A stretch of DNA of 64,000 nt from NCBI RefSeq assembly GCF_004193775.1, contig NC_041006.1:29937102-30001101 (forward strand). The letters are read 5' to 3'. The notes below the pieces were generated by a model. The model was not told where the DNA came from and made no database searches. It saw only the letters and a list, made by a program, of their open reading frames with translations. The DNA is from Glycine soja. Its lineage: Eukaryota; Streptophyta; Magnoliopsida; Fabales; Fabaceae. Every line of letters begins with the position of its first letter. The stretch's first letter is position 1. Shown piece after piece: positions 47,701-60,056 of this stretch. Made by a program: the position numbers and the translations under genes.

Positions 47701-50700
47701 TAAATATTTGTGTGGATTGTATTAAGGAAAAACAAACAAAACATACAAAGAAATGAGCTACAAGAAGTACTCAGCTTCTTGAAATTGTGCATACTGATAT
47801 TTATGGAAAGGAAAGATATTTTATCACCTTTATTGATGATTATTCACGTTACGGTTATGTCTACTTATTGCATAAGAAATCTCAAGCAGTGGATGCCTTA
47901 GAAATTTACTTGAATGAAGTAGAAAGACAATTAGACAGAAAGGTGAAAATTATTAGATTTGATAGAGGTGATGAGTATTACAGAAGATACAATGAAACTG
48001 AGCAACAACTAGGTCCATTTGCTAAGCTTCTTCATAAATGTGGCATTTGTGCGCAATACACAATGTATGACACACCACAACAAAATGGTGTATCAGAAAG
48101 GCGTAATAGAACTTTAATGGATATGATTAGGAGTATGTTAATCAATTCAACTTTACCCATATCTTTGTGGATGTATGCCTAGAAAACTGTCATGTATTTG
48201 TTGAATAGGGTTCCTAGTAAGGCAGTTCCAAAGACACCTTTTAAACTATGGACAAATAGGACACCTGGTATAAGGCACTTGCATGTTTGGGGTTGCCAGG
48301 CATAAATAAGGATTTATAATCTGCAAGAAAGAAAATTGGATCCAAGAACAATCAGTGGATATTTCATGGTTATCTAGAAAAGTCAAAGGGATATATGTTT
48401 TATTGTCCTAATCATAGTATGAGAATTGCCGAAACTGGAAATTTAAGGTTCATTGAAAATGGTGAAATTAGTAGGAGTACAGTTCCACGAGAAGTGGAAA
48501 TTAAAGAAGTTAGAGTGCAAGTTCTTTTAGTTTGTGCCTCTAGTAGTAAGGTGATTGCTTCTTTAGTTGTTATTACAAACAATAATGAAGAAGCACAACG
48601 CAATAATGAGCCCATGATACATAATGAATCTATTGTGGAAGAACCGCAAGAAGTAGCATTAAGGAGGTCTCAAAGAGCAAGGAGACTAGCTATTTCGAAT
48701 GACTATGTGGTATACCTACATGAGACAGAAACAGACTTAAGCATTAATGATAATAATCCAGTTTTGTTTTCACAAGCTGCAAGCTGTGATAATTCTGAAA
48801 AGTGGTTAAATGCCATGAAAGAAGAGATAAATTCCATGGAACATAATGGTGTTTGGGAGCTTGTAGAATTGTCAAAGGGTTGTAAGAGAGTTGGTTGTAA
48901 GTGGGTCTTCAAGACTAAACATAACTCTCATGACAACTTTGAACGTTATAAGGCTAGACTTGTTGCTAAGGGATTTACTCAGAAAAATGACATTGATTAT
49001 AAAGAGACGTTGTCACCAGTCTCAAGAAAGGATTCTTTCAGGATTGTCATGACATTAATAGCCCATTATGAATTGGAGCTACATCAGATGGATGTGAAAA
49101 TTGTCTTTCTTAATGCAGATTTAGAGGAGAAAGTTTATATGGACCAACCAATGGGGTTCTCAATTGAAGGAAAGGAACACATGGTGTGCAAATTAAAGAA
49201 ATCAATATACAGTCTTAAGGAAGCTTCCCACCAAGGGTATTTAAAGTTTAATGATATCATTGCTTCCTTTAGATTTAAAGAAAATACTGTTGATCGGTGA
49301 TATATCTGAAGGTCAGTGGGAGTAAGGTTATTTTTCCAATTATGTATGTTGATGATATCTTGCTTGCAATTGATGATCTTGATCTTCTTCATGAGACTAA
49401 GAAATTTCTCTCTAGCAACTTTGAAGTGAAAGATATGGGTAAGGTAAGCTATGTGATGTGGATAGAAATATTCTGTAATAGATGAGAAGGATTGTTAGGC
49501 TTATCTCAGAGAGCATATATCAATAAAGTACTAGAGAGATTCAGGATGGAAAGGTGTCTAGCATCAATTGTTCCAATTTAGAAAGGAGAAAAATTTAGTC
49601 TCGCACAATGTCCTAGAAATGATATGGAACGAAAACAAATGGAAGCAATTCCATATACATCAGTTGTTGTTGCATCTACCATGGAAGCTGAATTTGTAGC
49701 ATGTTTTGAGGCTATAATTCAGGCTAATTAGCTGCGGAACTTTATTTCAGGGCTTGGAATTGTTGATAGTATTGTCAAGCCACTGAAAATGTATTGTGAT
49801 AACTCCATAGTAGTATTTTTCTAAGAACGACGAGTACTCTAAGGGTGCTAAGCATATGGAATTGAAGTACTTTGTCGTGAAGGAAGAAGTTCAGAAACAA
49901 AGAGTGTCAGTAGAACATATTAGCACAAACCTTATGATAGTTGACCCTTTGACAAAGGGATTACTGCCCAAGACATTTATAGAACATGTTGAAAATATGG
50001 GCATTATTGTTATAGATGATCATTAAGTGTAATTTACCTTATGTATTTTTTGCTGACACTCTGAGCTCTTTTATGATATGTTTCTGATTACCTGTTCTCT
50101 ATGTTTGCATGCATGTTTGTGTTAGAGTAATGTTAACAGGTTTTGTTTTGAATAAAGACATTATGTTGGACCAATTATGTACTATATTAAGGAGAAGACT
50201 AATTTGCAATACATGGAAGGGACTATGTCGATTAAGTGATGTACAACCGCCATAACTCGAATTGGTTCTTATTCTTAATCATGAAATTATGATGTACCCA
50301 ATGTATAGAACTGTTTAGTCATTTTAATTCGCATTATGTTAGTTTAATCTATTTATTTATTTAGTCCATAATGTTTAGTAATGTCACATGAGCTAAGTGG
50401 GAGAATGTTAGAATTAATGTTTTATGTGTGAGGCATGTGACTTATGTAGGAACTAATAACTAAATAATTAATAATTAAGGACTAAATTGTTATTGGGTTA
50501 AATAGGAGAAGTTTCTAAAAGTAACTGCTACTTGATGGGAGTAGTAGTTATGAAAGGGGATTAATATCCACTAACGTGAAACAAGGTCTCATTCCTATCA
50601 TAAAAGTTCTATCTTTAATCTATAGTCATCACAAATGTAGAGAGGCAGAAAGAATAGTTAAGGGAGTGAAATCTTGTTTCTCTGCTCTTCCAAGGAAATC

Positions 50701-50838
50701 AAAGTACACCGGAGAGAAGTCTCCCTATGGAGAAAGGTACACATTATTTATTTATTTATTATTTGTAAGAATCATAGGTTTCAAGATCTCGTTGGTTTCC
50801 TATAATTAATAATCTAGGAAACCCTTAAAAATTTTACA
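44743..50838 (+). mobile_element. Decayed Ty1/copia element
   Basis: LTRs 44743-45187 (445 bp) and 50406-50838 (433 bp), both TGTTAGAATTAATG to TTTTACA, with roughly 10% difference. A purine tract (GCTAAGTGGGAGAA) precedes the 3' LTR. Coding order gag, protease, integrase, RT and RNase H is readable, with many stops. Flanks are different (CCGGA on the left, GTCCG on the right), so no clean target duplication exists; the left flank appears replaced by the Athila-type LTR fragment. Confidence 0.85.
46257..50024 (+). pseudogene. Copia gag-pol remnant
   Basis: 46257-46796: gag with the SDWNEQVQFHV segment and the C-terminal LVQFILNSL part. 47051-47596: zinc-knuckle remnant (FRHFQKDC), protease with WWIDSGCMTHVS, then the GAG-pre-integrase region. 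47787-48182: integrase with TDIYGKERYF, FDRGDEYY and QQNGVSERRNR. 48395-49300: RT start with GCKRVGCKWVFK and LHQMDVKIVFLN. 49297-49485 has YVDDILLAI. RNase H pieces (MEAEFVACFEA, YCDNS) lie around 49680-49810. Broken by stops and frame changes throughout. The QMDVK..FLN motif has Ile in place of Ser-Ala. Confidence 0.85.
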
Positions 50839-51815
50839 GTCCGAGTAGCAAAAAACTTTAGGAAGGCCGAGATTCCATGCAAGTTGGAGGCCATTTAAAA
50901 TGGTTAATAGCTCCACATGAAGAATATCAATATAGCCAGCAAAACCATAGAAAAGCTTTCATCCAAACTCCTTCATGGTTTCTCAAAATTCTTCCAAACC
51001 TCACTTTTCCCGAGTTGGTCAGACAACTACCGTCAACATTAAGAATGGCTCCCTCCTCATGATCACGATGCCAAACTACCTGACAACATGATGAGTGCCA
51101 TAAAAGGAAGCAAAGATAACCTCCGCTAGAGTACAAATATTAGCCAAGACTGTATGTTGTGGGATGGTAGTATTATAAAAAACATGTTTATTATTGAACT
51201 TCCAAACTTCCCATAGACCAGCCAAGAAAAGAGGGGAGTTAACTTCAGGAGCAGCCAAGGCATACTTAATCCAATCACAAGAGATGTTTGTTGAGAAGAA
51301 GCCAAGATCATTGCAACCAAGCTTCATCCATATAGAGTGAGTAAAACGACAATCTCTAAGACAATGAAGGATAGTTTCTTTATCAGAGTTAACTCCTCTC
51401 TTTCCCATAGACCAGCCAGGAAAAGAGGGGAGTTAACTTCAAGAGCAGTCAAGGCATACTTAATCCAATCACAAGAGATGTTTGTTGAGAAGAAGGCAAG
51501 ATCATTGCAACCAAGCTTCATCCATATAGAGTGAGTAAAACGACAATCTCTAAGACAATGAAGGATAGTTTCTTGATCAGAGTTGCAACGGGGACAAATA
51601 TCATTATGAATCATATTTCAATGGAAAAGTAATTCTTGTGTAGGAATAGAATGGTGGCAGATCAACCAGATAACAAATTTTATCTTCTTAGAAGCTCCAA
51701 TGTTTCAAACCCAGTTCCAGGAGGTAGTGTTCATAAGGTTCCTTCTTTGCTCAAGCAACCACCCATAACCATCTTTGTTGGAGTAGTCACCCCTCAAATT
51801 ATACTGTCATAGCCA
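50839..51815 (-). pseudogene. LINE ORF2: start of RNase H and zinc-finger region
   Basis: Minus strand. 50927-51136 encodes an RNase H start (ILNVDGSCLTNSGKVRFG). 51076-51408 and 51324-51614 encode the zf-RVT region of plant LINEs (CPRCNSDQETILHCLRDC and HSIWMKLG), duplicated in tandem. 50839-50967 duplicates 43905-44033 and 51594-51815 duplicates 56811-57032. Confidence 0.8.
51208..51584. repeat. 183-bp tandem duplication within the LINE
   Basis: 51208-51390 and 51402-51584 are near-identical direct copies (a handful of differences), separated by 11 filler bases (about AACTCCTCTCT). The filler resembles the complement of GAGGGGAGTTAAC inside the repeat. Confidence 0.85.
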
Positions 51816-54800
51816 TGTTGGGGATAAATATGTATGCCTAAGATTCAATCTATCATGTTATCAATTTTAGTAACGAATTGTTCTTTATTTTATTATCACA
51901 TTTATTATTTTACTAAATTGTTAATTTGACAAATCCTTGATTAAAATTAGAGGCTTGTTATCATGATAGAGATTATGATAATGAGAAACAAGTCCTTTAT
52001 AATTTTAATCTAAATTGTTCTTGATCGTAGGATTATTGTAAACAAGACATCAATAATCCAGATAGATTAATATATATGTGATAGTATTTATTAGATAAAT
52101 ATTAATAGATTTCATTTATTAATTTACATATATAGATGAGTCACATGTGAATGTGATCATTGAACTGGCTCAATTGAAATTTTCTAATTGTTAAATTTTC
52201 CATAAAATATTAATAAAAAATTCTCAAAAAGAGATTTAATAGTTTTCTTTGACCTGAGATTGTCATAGTAATTAACAGGTTATTTGTTATGTTTGGATTC
52301 AAGACATCTAATGCTTTAGAGCACTTGTTGAATGGATATTGGATATGATTAAATACCAGTAGAATTAATGATTAATCAAGAAGGAATTCATCAACTCTTA
52401 ATAATGAGTTTGAACTCTATGAATAAAATTATATATTGGCCAAGAAAATTAAATGAAAGAAGAAATGAGTTTTTTGAAACATTATAAGTTAACTCAAAAA
52501 AGAGTTTGACAATAATACTATACTCTTGAATTAACCCAGAGCTGTAAAGATGGAAGAAATTATTATATTATTCTTCTAATGGTTCATTGAGAGTAAAACG
52601 TTACTTCAAGATATCCACTATCCGGACGTTAAGAAGTGTTGATAGATTAATATATTACTAGCTTAGTATTGAACCTACGGGATAACACACAAATGAGTGT
52701 TCTAATCTCTGTTAAGAAAATTATTTTAATATTTGATCGATGATCAATTAAATTAGAGAATTTAATATGATCAAATGATTAATTAATTTTATGAGTGGAA
52801 TATTATTATATTTTCTACTAGCTCTGAAAATAGAAATAATTTGAAATATTTGGTGAAAGAAAAGAAACAAACTGGAGGATTTCATGTTTGGAATTTGGTT
52901 TGAAAAAGTTGTTACATACAAGTTAGACTTGGTCAATTATTGTTTATATTTTATCATAAATATGTTATCTTCAGCGTGCTATAAATACAGCCCTAGACCA
53001 CACGTTGAAGATACTAGTGATCACTTCTCTTCTCATTCTCTCATAGCACCAATTATTATTGTTCCACCTGTCAAAGTTGTTGACAAATAGAGATTAGTCT
53101 CGATGTGAATACATGTGGAATCACATTATTGAATAAATTTTTTATGATTCAAAGCTCATCAATAGGTAAACATTTAATATGTCATCCATTTAAATATAAT
53201 TTAGAAGTAAAATAGATCATTTTTATCCCATTGTGTATTTTGAACACCTTTTTTTTTCCTTCAATTGGTATCAGAGTCATGGGTCTTTTGTGTTTAAAAT
53301 TATAATGTGAAATGTGTTTTTCTTCTAAAAGTGAATATGTTTTTGCTCAGTACCATCAAACATATTGCAATTTTTTGTGAAAATATGTGTTTTATTGAAT
53401 CTGAAACATGTCGATATGCATAGTCATTATATTAGATTAGTAGATATGTGATATATCTTGTTTTTGGGAAGAAAATCTGATCCAAAAATAAAGCACCGTG
53501 TGTGTGCTCCTTTTTAGTTACAAAACCTTTTATTGACTTTCATTGTGAATAATAAAAAATGTTTTATTAAATTGAACGACAATGGTTGCAAAAATTGTTT
53601 TTTTTTTAAATCAAAATTGTAAATGCATATATTGTGATATAAGTTTGTTGAAATATCTTTGACTTGATTTGTAAAATCTAAAACCTATATTCAATTGTTG
53701 AATTATGCTTAATGAGTCTTGTATATTTATGCTTAATGAGTCTTGTATATTTAACATGTGAATCAAGATTCTAATATATACTTTAGATTATTATTATATT
53801 ATTATCTCTTGTATAATATACAATGATTGCAATGAAAGTAAAAATGACATATCTTGATCACCGTGTGATATTAGCTTTGGTGTACATGTGATGTATTGAG
53901 ATATATATTTTTTTTATTATATATTGGATATATAATAGCAGATTTTTTTTCCCAAGGTTATACAAATATAGATTAAATGTGTGAATTATAAGATGTTAAG
54001 CTAATCTTTATTATATGCAACATGTTTTTAGTATCTTTGAATATGAAAATTATTTTCTTCAACATTGCTATATAAATTGATGACTTTGATATAATTGAGT
54101 ATATCAAATGTTAAAATCATGAAAAACGTGTCTGATTAAATGTTAATGAGTTCATTCATTTTAAGTGAAATTATATTTTGTATAATTTATAAAATGATTA
54201 GACTTGACACTTTTCATTGTGAAGTTGTTCACAAAGTATACATTTATATATTGTGATATATTTTTTTAGATGTTTAGAAATTTTAAAATTAATATCTCAT
54301 TTTTTGTGAATATTTACTAAATATTTACGGAGATATTTAAATTGATCTATAATTCATTATTGGTACTAATTTATGAAATATTACATATACTGATATGTTT
54401 CAATTTTGATTGGTGATTTCTTTTCATGATTATTATTATATTATATGATTGCAATATATGGAGATATATTATAACATATAATTTATAGGGTTGTACCAAA
54501 ATTTTGATTATTGTGATAAAAGTCAATAATATATGATATTATGTTCACCGTATGATATATCCTTCTAATTACATACTTCTGCATAGAGATATTTGACTTA
54601 CTAATTAGATTGTTATATTACATTGATAATATATGCAAAAAAATTTATTATGTTATTATATGCATAAAATATATATCGGATATATTATATGATTGCAGTA
54701 TATAAAGATATATTGTAATATATAATTTATAGGATTATGCTAAGATTTTTTATTATTGTGATAAAAGTTAATAATGTATGTAATAGTATATATCCTTTTG

Positions 54801-56810
54801 ATTTTTTTTCCTGCATGGAGATATTTGATTTATTGATTAAAAACAAAAATGGATTTTGTTATTAAATTTAAATATGCTAAAAGTTGGTAGATAAAATAAA
54901 ATAATGATTTTTAGCATATAGAAACAAGAGAGAATGCATCGTGGGTTTTTTCGAATGGTTAGAAAAAGAAGTTTCTTACATCTGCTATCAGAAGAGCCTT
55001 CGATTGCCCATTGAAAAACACACAGTTACCTTTTCTCCTATTATTCTCTCATAATGGAAGCACCAAACTTTTTTAAGTTTTTTTTCTTTGTTTCACTTGT
55101 CAAAGAAGTTGACAACAAAATTTAATTCAATTCCAAACAACTAATATAAAAACAAGATTTCAAATTAAAATGATTTAATTCAAGTTGTATCTTGTCAATG
55201 ATTGTAAAAATCTTATTTTATGAGCAAAATTTTGTTTCTCCACATGTTGTTTATAGTCTTTATGGAAATACATATGATGATATGTGTTTTATTATATGGT
55301 GATATGTTATTCAATTTGTCTTATATATTAAATTGTTTAATACCAAGGAACTTGTGGTTTTAACAAGAGACTTGTAATAAATTGGAGCATGTGACGAAAG
55401 ATATTTTTATTACAAGAAACGACCTGACAACCATGAGACTTGTATATTAAAATAAACATGTGATGCATGTTTTTTATTTACTAATAAGGAATGACCTGAC
55501 AACCAAGGAACTTATATTAATATAGCATGAGATGTAAATTTTGAAATTATTTTTTATACTAAACATATAGACTACCCGGAGGAGTATAAAATTTAATTTG
55601 TAGATACCAATAGAGTTCACCTGACAACCAGGTACTTATTTGGTTTGATTATTTTTCAAAGTGTATGTGATACATTATGTCTTGGAAAAATATGTAATAT
55701 ATTTTGCCTTAGAATATGTTTGAGAAACGACTTGACAACCAAGTGACTCATTCATGGTATTAAGAAATTTCTCAAATAAATAAATATTGAAACAAAATTG
55801 GTTGGATCCAATTATGACGATTAATATCGTTGCCTAAGAATTATTCTCATGCATAAGATGTTTAATATGCTAATTGACTATGAGAATCAAGTTATCTATG
55901 ATCTTCTAGTAAGTTTATGTGCATATATGCTTTAGAAGCAGTAACTTATTTGCCAAATAAAGTTTCTACAAAATTAGTATCTACAACTCCATGTGTGAAA
56001 TGGAAAGGGCTAGAATGAATCTTAAACACAACAAGGTTTGAGATTGTCTCACTTACATTAAGAGATTGCCAATAGACAAACTTAAGGCAATGTTTGAGAA
56101 ATGTTGATTCATTGGGTATCCCAAAGAAATTAAGGGATATTGTTTAAACCAACCTTCTGACCATAAAATTTCTGTGGCAATAGGAGTTATATTTTTTAGC
56201 AAGAAAATTCCTTGTAGGAGGAAGTCATGGTAAAGAAATTGAGCTTGATGAAACTCAATTAACCAATGAAACAACTTAGGACTATGAGATGGAAACTGAG
56301 ATACTTTTCTTTAATGTTCTAAAGTTACCACAAAGGTCATCACCTCCAACAATTGTGGTTCAAGAGTCAACTATAGTTCAAGATCAAGTTAATGAACCAA
56401 TCTTAGAGCTAATTCAACAACCTATGAACCAAGTGCATGAGCCTTCTAGAAAATCTACTCAAGTGCACCGTGTACCTGATAGACTAAACTTGATGGTCCT
56501 AGATAACACATCAAATGAGGTTTATCACGATGATGATGATCCAAGAAACTATGAAGAGGCTATGCAAAGCTTGAATTGTAAGAAATGACAAGAAACTATG
56601 GAATCCGAAATAGAATCAATAAAGATCAACAAAGTATGGACTTTAGTTGAAGCTTCAAAGGATATCAAACCAATTAGTTGTAAATGGGTTTACAAGAAAA
56701 AGGATTGGAGCAGATTGGAAAGTTGAAACCCACAAAGCTCATCTTGTTGCCAAAGGATATCGTCAAAAGGAAGGTATAGATCATTGGAGCATATTGGAAA
56801 GTTGAAACCC
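51816..56810 (+). mobile_element. Truncated copia element with 5' LTR only
   Basis: The LTR probably spans 51816-53263 (TGTTGGGG to TTCA), followed by PBS TTGGTATCAGAG (53266-53277). Coding remains are confined to about 55880-56780. No 3' LTR is present; the element stops inside the RT gene and LINE sequence resumes at 56811. 53280-55340 is AT-rich with weak internal repeats (for example about 54430-54560 and 54675-54800) and has no supported gene. Confidence 0.7.
55880..56790 (+). pseudogene. Copia pol fragment (integrase end to RT start)
   Basis: Around 56100-56180 frames read GYPKEIKGYCLNQPSD, the copia region after integrase. 56289-56588 continues the linker into RT with the EAMQSLN segment, and the part after the stop reads KPISCKWVYKKK, then AKGYRQKEGID near 56750-56785. 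Frames are broken. The fragment ends with a duplicated scrap (TTGGAAAGTTGAAACCCACA near 56713 and 56791). Confidence 0.75.
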
Positions 56811-58720
56811 ACAAATATCATTTTGAATCATATTTCAATGGAAAAGTAATTCTTGTGTAGGAATAGAATGGTGATAGATCAACTAGATAACAAAATTTAT
56901 CTTCTTAGGAGTTCCAATGTTCCAAACCCAATTCTAGGAGGTAGTGTTCATAAGGTTTCTTCTTTGCTCAAGCAACCACCCATAACCATCTTTGTTAGAG
57001 TAGTCGCCCCTCAAATTATGTTGCCACAACCAAGCATCATGCACATCATTGTGCAAAAATAAAACATTAGACTGGATGGCTCTTCTCATAGGCTTCGGGT
57101 TCAAGATGGCTAGGCTATTGAGGTCCCAAACTCCATTCTAATAAACATTTACAATAGTACAGTCAATGTCATGAATGTCCACATAAGGGAGGTAGTGGCA
57201 AAGAGGGCCAAAGTCAAATCAGTGAGAAAAGAGGAACTATCATCTCCTATTCTAAAGGAGTATCCATTCTTGAGAGTATCCCTAGCCTTCATACACTTCA
57301 AACAGGGAAATTGTGGGATTTTAGGGTAAATAATTAAGAAGGAATTGGGACCCACATACTTACTATGAAGCACATTCACCCATAACTTATCACTTTTAAG
57401 CACAAAATCCCAATAAGATTTCCCAATGAGAGATACATTGGTGTCCCTAGTCATGCGCAAATCAAGGTGTCCCATACTCTTGAGTTGAGCTACTTTATTC
57501 CGACCAACCAAATGAACGCCATGATCAGAAGTACCCTTCCAAACAAAGTTGTGAGTGGTCTGGTCAATCTTATCACAAGTATACTGCGGAAGCCAATAAA
57601 GTTGCATGTAGTAGGAATGGATAGAAGCCAAAACTGATAAGGCTAGAGCCAACCTCCTAGCTTTATTTAAAAGGCGATTTTTCCAAGAAGTCAACATGCT
57701 CTAGAGCTTTTCAATAATAAAGTTGAAGTCCTGCTTTCTTGGTGGCCTTTTAGAATGGGGAAGCCCAAATACTTTTGAAGGCTCCCAGTGCTCCTTATGT
57801 GACAAATGGAAGTAAACTTATCTTGTTTCTTATGAGGAACCCTTTTAGAAAATAATGCTCTAGATTTTCTGATATTCAAACCTGAGCCGTTACCAAAAAT
57901 CACCCAGTAACTTGGATATGAGTCTTGCTTGGGAAGCTTTGGCCTCAGAGAATAAGAGGACATTATCCTCAAAGAACATATGGGAGATGAGAGGCCCATC
58001 GTTAGAAGCTTTTATAGGGTCCCATTCTCTATCCGTAATTGCCTGAGATTGTTGCAAGGGATAACTTTTCCATGCATATGACAAAAAGGTAAGGGGAGAG
58101 GGGATCCCCTTGCCTTAAGTCTCGATTAGGAGAGAAGCTAGGTAATCTCTAACCATTCCAAAGAAGAGATAAGGAAAAGGATGAGACACAAAACATGGTG
58201 ACCTTAATAGTTCTCTGGGGAAAACCAAAGTCTCAATTAACATGGTCATAAGTCGCGCCTTAAAGGGTTTCATGGATGATAAGGCCTTAGTCACTTCCTC
58301 CAACAAGATAGGTTTGGTAAGGCTCAAGCAACCCTCCTCATCAAAAGAGGGAATGTTTCAAACCTGGAAAACACCACGAACATTCTGATTAGTGGGAAAA
58401 AATAGGGATTGGAAATACCTGAAGGCTTATTGAAGGATAGCCTCAACGGGGCAGAAAAGGCCATTAGGAAGAGCCAATCCCTTTAATTCTATTCCTTTTC
58501 CTCCTTATGATGGTTTGAGCATGGAAGAAGCAGTATTTTTATCTCCTAGCTTGACCCACTTCTCCCTAGATTTTTGGTGCCAAAGTATCTCTTCTTGTAT
58601 AAAATTAACTTGATTGACATACGTTTCAATAAGATTCATAATGCCTAAATTCAAACTCTTGTTGATATTTTTCTTAAACATAATATGAAAAATGAAATGA
58701 TAAAAACTCATTTTGGTCTT
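56811..58720 (-). pseudogene. LINE ORF2 reverse transcriptase (5'-truncated)
   Basis: Minus strand. 58505-58711 holds the segment before RT (EKWVKLGDKNT). 58115-58327 starts RT (EEVTKALSSMKPFKA). The PLSPYLF-type region is frame-shifted near 58100. 57890-58084 has ISHMFFEDNVLLFSEA, where the catalytic F-A-D-D is F-E-D-N. 57691-57999 and 57149-57697 continue downstream (LQKYLGFPILKG, then HNFVWKG). The endonuclease domain is absent, so the LINE was 5'-truncated at about 58720 as is usual for target-primed insertion. Dead copy. Confidence 0.85.
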
Positions 58721-59158
58721 TAAAAATGTGAGTAGGTGATAAATTAGATTCTAAAAGATAAAAAATTTAAATTTAGTCTAAAAAAGTATGATAAATTGGT
58801 GGTGTTAGATTTGTAAGATCATTTTATTATTAAATTATAATATTTAAAGATTAATTTGACAATAAATTATATTATTTAAGAATTAATTTGATAATTAAAT
58901 TATAAAATTCAAAAGACTAATTTATTATTAAATTTACATCTATTACAATTTTAATACATTTGAAGACTAAATTCAAATTTTTATCATTTATAAATCAATT
59001 TGTCATGTCTCATGCTTTCAACAGAAGAAATACCCAAAATGAGAAGCAACAAGTAAAAAAAATCTGGCGCTAACCGCTAGTCTCACATAACACATTGTCT
59101 TGTAACCGTGTCCTACTGAAGTCCAATACTAAAAAAATCACTACTTCCATTCGCGGCC
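58721..59158. other. AT-rich spacer and upstream region of the PPR gene
   Basis: No gene. Contains repeated short AT-rich phrases (TTAATTTGA, TAAATTATA). Promoter elements of the PPR gene must lie here, but I recognise none with confidence. Confidence 0.4.
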
Positions 59159-59895
59159 ATGGAATCTCTTCATCTGCATCTTCAGGGTCACCCCGTGGCC
59201 CAATTCCGGCCGAACACCGACAAAATCCGCCTCAGACTCATCGAAAAGGGTGTCCAACCAGCCCCAAAGATCGTCCACACCCTCCGCAAGAAGGAAATCC
59301 AAAAACACAACCGAAAGCTGAAGGCCCGGCCCGCTCCTCCCCTCACCCCGGCCCAGGCCCAGGCCGCGGCGGAGGAGCAGCACTTCGAGACCATTAAACG
59401 CGAGTTCCGAAGAGTCATGGCGGGGAAGCCCTGGGAGGGGATTCAGAAGGTCGAGTTCTTGGAGAAGGCGAGGCCGGAAAGGGAGTGCAGAGGAGGAGTA
59501 AAGCTTAGAAGAGAGAGCTTGAATGAGCTGAAGGAGATGTTTGAGGCGCGGAAGATGGATGAGTTGAAGTGGGTTTTTGACTCTGACCTTGAGATTGATG
59601 AGGTTTGGCTTGATGAAGGGTATGGGGTAAGGGGCAAGACTCGGAACCGCAGCGAGGGTGAGGTTATAAGGTTTCTCGTTGATAGGTTTGCTTCGTTTTC
59701 AATCTCGTTAATTGATTTGTTTTCCCTTGGAATTGCATCAACTTATTGGGGATTTCTAAAAATGTACATTGCATTTACAACACATTAGTCCTTGAAAGTA
59801 AGAAAATTCAAAAGAAATATCAAAAGGTGCAATTTAACAATCACTGTAGTCCAAAATTTTAAAAATCCTGTGACTTAAGTGATAATAGTAAGTAG

Positions 59896-60056
59896 TTAAG
59901 TGCATGTTTGGATTGAAGTTAGAATGTTGTGTGTGTGTGTTCCAATGCAAATCCAATGGATAAAAGCAAAATGAAAGCAAAAACAAGGGTCCTGATCCTT
60001 TGGCAAAATTACTTTTGTCTCATACTTTTTTACATGAAAACCAAACATGCACTTAA
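59896..60056. mobile_element. Small MITE in PPR intron 1
   Basis: Perfect 16-bp inverted ends TTAAGTGCATGTTTGG (59896-59911) and complement (60041-60056), about 160 bp in total, with TA at both edges compatible with a TA target. It lies inside the first intron, which should splice it out. Confidence 0.65.

Noticed and set aside
53264..53280. tRNA-Met gene fragment
   Set aside because: Only the 3'-complement TGGTATCAGAG is present, directly after an LTR; it is a primer-binding site. The same applies at 34684-34696.
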